NCBI GenBank assembly: GCA_913058555.1
Contig: CAJXRJ010000519.1
Span: 1 to 5,499, forward strand
Direction: 5' to 3'
DNA from: an uncultured bacterium
Lineage (GTDB): Bacteria; Planctomycetota; UBA1135; GCA-002686595
DNA length: 5,499 nucleotides
Shown piece by piece: positions 1 to 5,499 of this stretch. Every line of letters starts with the position of its first letter. Positions within the stretch are counted from its first letter, which is position 1. Under the pieces are notes generated by a model. The model worked only from the letters and a program-made list of their open reading frames with translations. It had not been told where the DNA came from and made no database searches. A program made the translations under genes and the position numbers.

Positions 1-1
1 C

Positions 2-1225
2 GCTTCACCTTTCGCGACGCGCTGCGTCCGCGCCGGACGCACCCCCGACCCGACGTTTGGGTCCGTGGTGCCGCCCCTTCACCAAACGACCACCTTCGCC
101 CAGGAGGGGCTTGGGGAGGACCGCGGGTTCACCTACAGCCGCGCCGGGAACCCCACGGTCGCCGTGCTTGAAGAAGCGCTTGGTACCCTCGAGTCCGCGC
201 CGCCCGCCGTCTGCCAGAAGTCCGGCATGGCGGCGATCACGGTGCTCTTTCTGTCGGTGCTCGAAGGCGGCGATCGGGTCGCCATCGGACGGGCCGTGTA
301 CGGCGGGACCGTGCGGCTTGCGCGGGAGATCCTGGATCCCCTCGGCATCGAGACGACGTTCTTCGATCCCGAGAACCCAGAGGAGGTCGCGGCGGTCCTG
401 GAATCGTCGCCGCGGCTGGTCTTCCTGGAATCGCCGGCCAACCCCACGCTGGACCTGGTGGACATCGCCGAAATCAGCCGCGCCGCCAAGGCTGCGGGTG
501 CCCTCGTGGCCGTGGACAACACCTTCCAAACCCCGGTGGGTCTCAGCCCCTTGGAGCTCGGCGCGGACGTCTCGGTGTATTCAACGACCAAGTTCATCGA
601 GGGACACGACACCACCCTCGGCGGCTCGCTCGTCTCCCGAGACGAGCGGCTCCTCGAACGGTTCCGGCGCCTCACCAAGAGCATCGGTTGCATCCAGGCC
701 CCTTTCGACGCCTGGCTCACTTTGCGAGGCCTGACGACTTTGCCGCTGCGCTTTGAACAACACTCGAAGAATGCCCAGCGCGTGGCCGAAGCCCTCGAGT
801 CCCTCTCCACCGGCCCATCGCCCCACACCACCGGCGTCCGCTATCCGGGACTCGACACGTTCCCGCAATGGGAATTGGCCGATCGGCAGCACCGCTCCGG
901 CGCGTCGGGCAAACTCCACGGGGGCATCGTGACCTTTGAAGTCGCCGGCGGCTTCGACGCGGCGTGCGTGTTCCTGAAGAGCCTCAAGCTCGTGCTGGTC
1001 GCCGAGAACCTCGGTGCGCCAGAGAGCCTCGCGACCCATCCCGCGTCCATGACCCACCCCGACGTCCCCCTCGAACAGCGCCAGGCCGCGGGCATCACGG
1101 ACGGTCTCGTGCGCCTGTCCATTGGACTCGAGGATTCCGGCGACGTCATCCGGGACCTGACCCAGGCCCTTGCGAAGGCCGCCGCGTCCAGCGCGACTCA
1201 CGCAAGGACGGAGGTGCCGGTATGA
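2..1225 (+). CDS. metB: Cystathionine gamma-synthase-type PLP enzyme (Cys/Met metabolism family), 5'-partial
   Basis: This is a fold-type I PLP enzyme of the Cys/Met metabolism family. It most likely joins an activated (acyl) homoserine to cysteine, giving cystathionine in the cytoplasm. Direct sulfhydrylation to homocysteine is the main alternative. Visible motifs are the substrate/PLP tyrosine-arginine pair YSRAGNPT (Tyr codon 134), SGMAAI, VYGGT (Tyr codon 299), ESPANP, VDNTF (Asp codon 515), the PLP lysine in STTKFIEGH (Lys codon 590, exactly 25 residues after the Asp), LGAPESL (Glu codon 1022), HPASMTH and LVRLSIGLED (Arg codon 1112). The first in-frame start codon is GTG at 65. However, the frame is open to the left edge and encodes FATRCVRAGRTPDPTFGS, which matches the usual N-terminus of the family, so 65 is not the true start and only a few residues are missing. 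The in-window 407 codons fit the family's roughly 380-400 residues. The TGA overlaps the next gene's ATG. Family membership is certain; the exact reaction is inferred from motifs and context. Confidence 0.85.
   Translation, partial: ASPFATRCVRAGRTPDPTFGSVVPPLHQTTTFAQEGLGEDRGFTYSRAGNPTVAVLEEALGTLESAPPAVCQKSGMAAITVLFLSVLEGGDRVAIGRAVYGGTVRLAREILDPLGIETTFFDPENPEEVAAVLESSPRLVFLESPANPTLDLVDIAEISRAAKAAGALVAVDNTFQTPVGLSPLELGADVSVYSTTKFIEGHDTTLGGSLVSRDERLLERFRRLTKSIGCIQAPFDAWLTLRGLTTLPLRFEQHSKNAQRVAEALESLSTGPSPHTTGVRYPGLDTFPQWELADRQHRSGASGKLHGGIVTFEVAGGFDAACVFLKSLKLVLVAENLGAPESLATHPASMTHPDVPLEQRQAAGITDGLVRLSIGLEDSGDVIRDLTQALAKAAASSATHARTEVPV
1210..1215 (+). promoter_or_regulatory. Shine-Dalgarno for the aspartokinase-homoserine dehydrogenase gene
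   Basis: GGAGGT lies six bases before ATG 1222, inside the last codons of the upstream PLP enzyme. It fixes the start of the fusion gene at 1222, where ATG and the upstream TGA share the four-base overlap ATGA. The reading frame stays open further upstream as far as a GTG at 964, but that stretch translates to Arg/Pro-rich sequence with no family resemblance. Confidence 0.85.
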
Positions 1226-3012
1226 AGGCCCCCATCGTCCTGAAGTTCGGTGGCTCGTTCCTGCGCGGCCACGCCGACCTCGTGCGCGCCGTGCACGCCA
1301 TCTACCGTGAGGTCCGCGACGGTCGCCCCGTCATCGCCGTCACCAGCGCCTTCCACGGCCGCACCGACGCGCTCGAGCGGAGCCTGCGCTCCCTCGACGC
1401 CGAACGCGGAGTGCGCTCCTCCGAACGCACGCGCGCCGCGCTCCTTCAAACCGGCGAACTCGAAACCGCGAACCTGCTCAGCGCCGCGCTCGATCGCTCG
1501 GGCGTGCCCTCCCGCGTGCTCGAGGTCCCGCGCTTCGGCCCCTTCGTTGAGCCTGGAACCGAAGACCCGACGCACGTGGACGCCAAGGCCATCCATGAGC
1601 TCCTCGAACGGTTCCCCGTACTCTGCATTCCCGGCTTCGCCGCGGCGGAGAACACGCCCGAACGCGGGCCCGCCCTTTTGGGGCGCGGCGGCTCCGACAT
1701 GACCGCGATGGTGCTCGGCCGCGACCTCTCCGCGACCATCCGGTTGGTCAAGGACGTCGAGGGACTGTACACCTCCGACCCCGCACGAAAGGACGCCGAA
1801 GCTGGGCCCCCGCGCCGCCTGGCGCGGGTGGCCTACCAAGACGCCCTTTCCCTTGGGCCTGACATCCTTCAGCCCCGCGCCGTGCGGTTCGCAAGGGATC
1901 ACGAACTCGAATTCGAGGTCGTGGGCCCCGGCCATATCGCCGGCGTCCGGGGCACCCGCGTCGGCGAACGCCCCACCGCCTCGCGCAGCGCCCCCGCGCC
2001 GCCCCGTCCCTTGCGCGTCGCCTTGCTTGGTCTCGGCGCCGTGGGCGCCCGCGTCTTCGCCGAACTTCAGAGCGCCCCGGACCGCTTTGAAGTGGTCTCC
2101 GTACTCGTGCGGTCCATCCCCGGGCGCGAACGCCCCGCCGCGGCACGCTCCTTGCTCACCGAGTCCTACGAGGAAGTCCTCGCGGCGGCGCCCGATCTCA
2201 TCGTCGAAGCCACCGGCGGGCACCAACCCGCCGCCGGGCGCATCCGCACGGCGCTCGCCCGCGGCATCCACGTCGTCACCGCCAACAAGGTCGCGGCGGC
2301 CAAGGCGAAGCCTCACCTGGAGGAATCCGCGCGGGAAGGCGGCGCCGTTCTTTTGGCGTCCGCCGCCGTGGGCGGTGCGCTACCCGCCCTCGAAACCGTT
2401 GGCCGGCTCCGCACCGGCTCGCGCGGCGACGCGCTCGTGGGGATCGAGGGTGTACTCAACGGCACATCCAACGCTGTCCTGGACGCTGTGGCCAAAGGCA
2501 GCTCACTGGCGGAAGCCATCGAGGCCGCCCAGAAGGAGGGCCTCGCGGAGGCGGACCCCACCCATGATTTGGACGGCACCGACATCGTCCACAAGATCGA
2601 GCTTCTGGCCCGCGCGGCCGGCTGGCCCGCGCCCCGCTGGCTCCACCAAGAGAGCCTCGCCGTCGGCGGCGAGGACGCGCCCGCGCGCAGGGTCCATGTC
2701 ACCCCCGAGTGCCAGCTCAGGGCGCGCTTCATCGGGTCGGTGTTCCGCTCAGATGTGGGACCGGTCGCCAGCGTTTCGCTCCAGCTAGCGGGCGAAGACT
2801 GCGTCTTCCACGGCGTCAACGGATCCTGGAACGCGCTCGTGCTGCACTTCGAGAGCGGCGCCACCCGAACGGTAATGGGCCGTGGCGCGGGCCCCTGGCC
2901 CACCGCGACCGCCGTCATGGGCGACGTCTACGCCATCAGCCGGCGTATCGCCCTGGGCGAGCTGGCTCCAGAAGCGGAAGCCTTGACCGAAACCGAGGAG
3001 GAGGGCCGATGA
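1222..3012 (+). CDS. Bifunctional aspartokinase-homoserine dehydrogenase lacking ACT domains
   Basis: The 596-residue cytoplasmic fusion should catalyse the first step (aspartate to aspartyl-4-phosphate) and third step (aspartate semialdehyde to homoserine) of the aspartate pathway. The kinase domain spans about residues 1-247. It has KFGGS (Lys8), VTSAFHGRTD (Ser42 and Thr48, spaced like Ser39/Thr45 of E. coli LysC), TGELE (Glu79), LGRGGSD (Arg155, Asp159), VKDVEGLYTSDP and LQPRAV. A Pro/Ala-rich linker (about 248-262) follows. The dehydrogenase spans 264-596, with the nucleotide-binding GLGAVG (Gly270/272/275), TANK (Lys356), GVLNGTSN, and a full homoserine dehydrogenase signature at 436-458. 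That signature has Glu443, Asp449, Asp454 and Lys458 in the same spacing as yeast Glu208, Asp214, Asp219 and Lys223. GRGAG at 553-557 closes the core. E. coli ThrA and MetL have about 810-820 residues; the deficit here matches the missing ACT region. No C-terminal ACT domain follows. The context favours a methionine-dedicated isozyme similar in role to MetL, but I leave the symbol blank because the architecture differs. Confidence 0.93.
   Translation: MKAPIVLKFGGSFLRGHADLVRAVHAIYREVRDGRPVIAVTSAFHGRTDALERSLRSLDAERGVRSSERTRAALLQTGELETANLLSAALDRSGVPSRVLEVPRFGPFVEPGTEDPTHVDAKAIHELLERFPVLCIPGFAAAENTPERGPALLGRGGSDMTAMVLGRDLSATIRLVKDVEGLYTSDPARKDAEAGPPRRLARVAYQDALSLGPDILQPRAVRFARDHELEFEVVGPGHIAGVRGTRVGERPTASRSAPAPPRPLRVALLGLGAVGARVFAELQSAPDRFEVVSVLVRSIPGRERPAAARSLLTESYEEVLAAAPDLIVEATGGHQPAAGRIRTALARGIHVVTANKVAAAKAKPHLEESAREGGAVLLASAAVGGALPALETVGRLRTGSRGDALVGIEGVLNGTSNAVLDAVAKGSSLAEAIEAAQKEGLAEADPTHDLDGTDIVHKIELLARAAGWPAPRWLHQESLAVGGEDAPARRVHVTPECQLRARFIGSVFRSDVGPVASVSLQLAGEDCVFHGVNGSWNALVLHFESGATRTVMGRGAGPWPTATAVMGDVYAISRRIALGELAPEAEALTETEEEGR
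2995..3005 (+). promoter_or_regulatory. Shine-Dalgarno for the second Cys/Met PLP enzyme
   Basis: The purine run GAGGAGGAGGG contains AGGAGG at 2996-3001, seven bases before ATG 3009. It sits in the Glu-rich C-terminal codons of the fusion enzyme. The ATG overlaps that gene's TGA as ATGA, which supports 3009 as the start and suggests translational coupling. An upstream open stretch in the same frame, back to 2709, has no family similarity. Confidence 0.85.
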
Positions 3013-4229
3013 CGCCCCTCCACCCAGCGACGGCCCTGGCACGGAACGGGGCGGTCGCTGGCGACCCCTACGGCGCCACATCCCCTCCCCTCTACCAAAC
3101 CTCCACCTTCGCCCAGGATCGGTGCGACGCCTTCGGCGAGTTCGACTACACCCGCACGGACAACCCCACGCGCCGAGCGGTGGAGTCGCTCCTGGCGGAA
3201 CTCGAAGGGGCCCACGGCGCGCTCTGCTACGCCAGCGGCATGGCCGCGATCGCGGGCGCCTTGCGCCTCGCCAAGCCGGGGGACCGCATCCTGTGCGGCC
3301 GCGACCTCTACGGCGGAACGCAGCGTTTTCTCCACGAACACTTGGACGGCGTTGGCGTGGAGCACGTGGACTTTGACACCGACGGGAACGGACGGTGTTT
3401 GGCCCTCGAGCTAGCCCTTCGCAGCGCGCCGGTGAAGCTCGTCTTTGTCGAGACGCCCTCCAACCCAAGGCTTTCGGTCTCCGACCTGCGCGCCATCTCG
3501 AGGGCCGCCCACGCCCATGGTGCGCTCGTGGTCGTCGACGCGACCGCCATGACCCCGTGGCTCATGCGCCCCCTGGACCTGGGCGCCGACATCGTGCTGC
3601 ACTCGGCGACCAAGGGGCTCTCGGGCCACGGCGATGTGACGGCGGGCGTCGTGCTCAGCCGGGACGAGGGGCTGCTTGGGACGCTTGCCAAGAAGCGCAA
3701 CGCCGAAGGGGCCGCACTCGCCCCGTTCGAGTCGTGGCTGCTCGCCCGCGGGCTGCGTACCCTCGGGGTGCGCGTCGACGCGGCGCAACGGAGTGCCCTC
3801 GCGATCGCCAGGGCCCTCGCGTCCGAGGGCCTCGCCGAACGGGTCATCTACCCTGGCCTGCCAAGCCATCCACAGGCAGAGCTTCACGCCAACCAAGCCC
3901 GGGGGCCGGGCGTCCTCATCGCGTTAGAGCTAGCCACCCCAGAGGCCGCCGCCCAGCTCGTGGAGCGCACACGGCTGTTTTCCACGGCGGTCAGCTTTGG
4001 CGGCGTGAGCTCGTCGATTTCGGTGCCCCACTTCATGTCCCATGCATCGGTTCCCGATGGGGCCGCGCCGCGCCCTTCCGATCGGCTGGTCCGGCTCTCG
4101 GTCGGGCTTGAGGATCCGGATGACTTGATCGACGACCTGCGACAAGCCGCATCATCGCACGAGCCAGCGAAGCCACCGCTGGGGGCGATTCGGCGGGCGA
4201 AGAAGCCCTTTCCCCTACGGCTGACGTGA
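3009..4229 (+). CDS. metC: Cystathionine lyase-like PLP enzyme (Cys/Met metabolism family)
   Basis: This 406-residue paralogue of the first gene is most simply a cystathionine beta-lyase giving homocysteine, pyruvate and ammonia. Conserved family features are YTRTDNPT (Tyr47, Arg49), ASGMAAI, LYGGT (Tyr101), ETPSNP (Asn152), the PLP-ring aspartate Asp177, the PLP lysine Lys202 in HSATK (25 residues later, as in the family), Ser329 in AVSFGG, and the carboxylate-binding Arg362 in LVRLSVGLED. Several normally conserved neighbours differ: VDNT(F/W/Y) reads VDATA, TKY reads TKGLSGHGD, and GGVES reads GGVSS, so the glutamate associated with gamma-synthases and gamma-lyases (Glu325 in E. coli MetB) is Ser334. 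The loss of that Glu argues against a gamma-synthase. The cysteine typical of methionine gamma-lyase is Gly at the position after YG. The protein ends in a basic, Pro-containing tail (about 385-406). A gamma-lyase or another sulfur-amino-acid lyase remains possible, so the symbol is tentative. Confidence 0.8.
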   Translation: MTPLHPATALARNGAVAGDPYGATSPPLYQTSTFAQDRCDAFGEFDYTRTDNPTRRAVESLLAELEGAHGALCYASGMAAIAGALRLAKPGDRILCGRDLYGGTQRFLHEHLDGVGVEHVDFDTDGNGRCLALELALRSAPVKLVFVETPSNPRLSVSDLRAISRAAHAHGALVVVDATAMTPWLMRPLDLGADIVLHSATKGLSGHGDVTAGVVLSRDEGLLGTLAKKRNAEGAALAPFESWLLARGLRTLGVRVDAAQRSALAIARALASEGLAERVIYPGLPSHPQAELHANQARGPGVLIALELATPEAAAQLVERTRLFSTAVSFGGVSSSISVPHFMSHASVPDGAAPRPSDRLVRLSVGLEDPDDLIDDLRQAASSHEPAKPPLGAIRRAKKPFPLRLT

Positions 4230-4331
4230 CCGCCATGGCGTAGTCTTCCGCCCATCGCCCCGCCCAGCACCACGCCCGATCCCCAAGAGATCGCCCCAGC
4301 GGCGGCGCCGAGGTTCCCCCTGGCGCCGCTG
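4230..4331 (+). other. Short gap between the methionine operon and the transporter
   Basis: This 102-base stretch holds a perfect 10-base palindrome CGCCATGGCG (4231-4240) and an ATG at 4235 that runs into TAG after one codon. It also holds an inverted repeat, 4302-4309 with 4322-4329, just before the transporter ATG. No T-rich terminator and no convincing promoter is visible. The transporter's frame is open across the whole gap but has no ATG, GTG or TTG in it. Part of the gap may therefore encode the transporter's N-terminus from an uncommon start. Confidence 0.4.
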
Positions 4332-5243
4332 ATGGTGGCGCTCATCTGGGGCATCAACGTTCCGCTGATGAAGGCGGGGCTCGCGGAGTTGGACCCGTTC
4401 GTGTTCAACGCGGCGCGCCTGAGCTTCAGCGCCCTGGCCCTGGGCGTGGTCGACGCGGTCGAGCGCCGAGGCAAATCGGCGCCGAAGATTCGCCTTTGGA
4501 CGATCCTCTGGTACGGGATGCTCTCGAGCTTCGTCTACCAGCTGCTGTTCCTGTGGGGCATGAACGCCACAAGCGCGAGTAACACCGCGCTCATCATCGC
4601 GAGCGGGCCCCTGTGGACGGCGGTATTGAGCGCCCTCCACGGCATCGATCGACCGACGCGCCGGGCCATGGTGTCGCTCATCATCGCCTTCTGCGGCACC
4701 CTGCTCGTGACGCTCCACGGCAAGAGCGCGAGCGCGGGCGAAGCCGCATCCCTCGCTGGCAACATTGCGGTCCTGGGCGCCATGGTGACCTGGGCGTGGT
4801 GCACGGTCCTGAGTCGCCCCATCCTCGAGACCTTTCCGGCCACTCGCCTGGCGTACCTCGCAACCCTGGTGTCTCTCCCCCTCCACTGGGCAGTGGCCGC
4901 GCCGCGACTCGCGGGACTGACGAGCGAGCGTTGGGGCTTCGCCATGTTCGCGGTGATTTACTCCGGCGTGCTCTCCACCGGGATCGCTTACGCCCTGTGG
5001 AACCAAAGCGTGCGTGTCCTCGGCCCCGCCCGTACGGCGATGTTCGCCTACCTCGTGCCGGTCATCGCCATCGCCGTGGCGTGGACGTTCCTGAAGGACG
5101 CCCCGGCCCCCATGCAACTCCTGGGCGGCGCACTCGTCATCGGCGGGCTCGCTTGCCGCGGGCTCCCCAAGCGGCCCGGCGGCCCGCTCCCCGCGAAGCC
5201 TGCGGCCAGCCGAGACGACCTAAAAAAGAGCGGGGCTAGCTGA
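4332..5243 (+). CDS. EamA/DMT-family inner-membrane transporter
   Basis: This 303-residue protein has the ten-helix, two-repeat plan of the drug/metabolite transporter superfamily, which exports or imports small metabolites across the cytoplasmic membrane. Hydrophobic segments lie at about 1-19, 22-43, 55-77, 80-102, 113-130, 142-163, 170-190, 202-223, 234-254 and 260-276. The first EamA unit opens with VALIWGINVPLMKAG and the second with GNIAVLGAMVTWAWCTVLSR. The stretch ALWNQSVRVLGPARTA, followed by the LVPVIAIAVAW helix and an LLGGALVIGG last helix, is typical of the family. The C-terminus is a basic, hydrophilic tail. ATG 4332 is the first standard start, but it has no Shine-Dalgarno at normal distance and falls inside helix 1 (upstream codons read PRFPLAPL), so the real start may be earlier. 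Substrate is unknown. Family members include the homoserine/threonine exporter RhtA and the cysteine/O-acetylserine exporter YdeD, so an amino-acid substrate would fit the neighbours, but this is inference. Confidence 0.88.
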   Translation: MVALIWGINVPLMKAGLAELDPFVFNAARLSFSALALGVVDAVERRGKSAPKIRLWTILWYGMLSSFVYQLLFLWGMNATSASNTALIIASGPLWTAVLSALHGIDRPTRRAMVSLIIAFCGTLLVTLHGKSASAGEAASLAGNIAVLGAMVTWAWCTVLSRPILETFPATRLAYLATLVSLPLHWAVAAPRLAGLTSERWGFAMFAVIYSGVLSTGIAYALWNQSVRVLGPARTAMFAYLVPVIAIAVAWTFLKDAPAPMQLLGGALVIGGLACRGLPKRPGGPLPAKPAASRDDLKKSGAS

Positions 5244-5499
5244 CTTCCGCCGGGCGCGGCACCGGGCACACGAAGTCGCTGGGCTTGAACGTCAGGATCG
5301 ACTCGTCGGTCTGTTCGATCACGCGCTCCGCGATGGTGCCCACGTGGAAGCCCCGGCGCGCGCCGCGGGACAGGGTCCCCATCACGATCAGGTCCGGGTG
5401 CTCCTCCTCGGCCTCCTTGAGGATCTCCACGTGGGCTGGACCGCGCTCCAGATGGAGCGTCGGGTCCACGTCGAGGGCGGCCACTTCGTGCTCGAGCGC
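5236..5499 (-). CDS. Universal stress protein (UspA superfamily), C-terminal part
   Basis: The minus-strand frame is open from the right edge (5499) to a TAG at 5238-5236, giving 88 codons of a Usp domain that begins outside the window. GTG at 5484 is the first start-like codon but lies inside the conserved fold, so it is not the true start. The key stretch is HPDLIVMGT followed by LSRGARRGFHVGT and IAERVI. This is the ATP-binding loop G-x2-G-x9-G-[ST] with the second glycine replaced by serine. The ending SILTFKPSDFVCPV resembles the tail of UspE-like proteins (pattern S-[IVL]-L-x3-KP-x2-F-V-x-P-V), which often carry two Usp domains. Its role would be a nucleotide-responsive stress function. 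It is convergent with the transporter, their ends overlap by eight bases, and it has no evident link to the methionine operon. Confidence 0.85.
   Translation of the reverse strand, partial: ALEHEVAALDVDPTLHLERGPAHVEILKEAEEEHPDLIVMGTLSRGARRGFHVGTIAERVIEQTDESILTFKPSDFVCPVPRPAEVS

Noticed and set aside
964..1221. Possible N-terminal extension of the fusion enzyme from GTG 964
   Set aside because: It would overlap 262 bases of the first PLP gene in another frame and has Arg/Pro-rich sequence. The aspartokinase KFGGS motif begins eight residues after ATG 1222, which has a good Shine-Dalgarno.
1198..2316. Long open frame of 372 codons on the minus strand
   Set aside because: It lies wholly antisense to the well-conserved kinase-dehydrogenase fusion. 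Its Gly/Ala/Arg-rich translation has no recognisable motif. Long antisense frames are expected in GC-rich genes.
90..3118. Sixteen identical bases at 90-105 and 3103-3118
   Set aside because: Both encode the conserved TTF/STF-AQ stretch of the two paralogous PLP enzymes. This is shared protein motif and codon use, not a recombination repeat.
4231..4240. Perfect 10-base palindrome CGCCATGGCG
   Set aside because: It is a single copy, does not extend, is not followed by T residues and resembles no operator I can name. It is plausible by chance in GC-rich sequence.
4241..4246. TAGTCT resembling a -10 element before the transporter
   Set aside because: No matching -35 element lies at proper spacing, and no ATG or GTG follows closely enough for a leaderless start. 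A six-base match alone is weak.
4215..5117. Open frame of 300 codons on the minus strand opposite the transporter
   Set aside because: The translation is dominated by Arg, Glu, His and Gly with no domain signature, while the plus strand encodes a clear ten-helix transporter.
5223..5250. Possible minus-strand terminator after the universal stress protein (six T on that strand, 5228-5223)
   Set aside because: The only stem before the T run is four pairs (5230-5233 with 5247-5250) around a 13-base loop, too weak to call. The A run on the plus strand encodes Lys-Lys in the transporter tail.

Overview
The window is GC-rich bacterial DNA, densely coding, with short gaps and translationally coupled genes. 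It holds five protein-coding genes, two of them cut by the window edges. I see no RNA gene, mobile element, CRISPR array or origin. The phylum cannot be read safely from the sequence. High GC and the gene set fit many free-living bacteria, and nothing points to a plasmid or phage.

Positions 2-4229 form one tight plus-strand operon for the aspartate-to-methionine (transsulfuration) route. It starts with a Cys/Met-metabolism PLP enzyme of the cystathionine gamma-synthase type, whose first few residues lie left of the window. Next comes an aspartokinase-homoserine dehydrogenase fusion of only 596 residues, and then a second, paralogous Cys/Met PLP enzyme, best read as a cystathionine lyase. Both junctions are ATGA overlaps with a good Shine-Dalgarno inside the upstream gene, so the three proteins are probably made together. 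The fusion would make aspartyl phosphate and, after an aspartate-semialdehyde dehydrogenase encoded elsewhere, homoserine. The flanking PLP enzymes would handle the acylated homoserine/cysteine step and cystathionine cleavage to homocysteine.

The most notable feature is the fusion enzyme. Its kinase domain runs through a 15-residue Pro/Ala-rich linker straight into the NAD(P)-binding domain. The ACT regulatory domains that separate the two halves in E. coli ThrA and MetL are missing, and there is no C-terminal ACT domain either. The catalytic residues of both halves are present, so it looks like an active enzyme without the usual allosteric module.

Positions 4230-4331 are a short gap. It is followed by a ten-helix EamA/DMT-family transporter (4332-5243) whose true start is uncertain. 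On the minus strand, meeting the transporter tail to tail with an 8-base overlap, is the C-terminal part of a universal stress protein that continues past the right edge.
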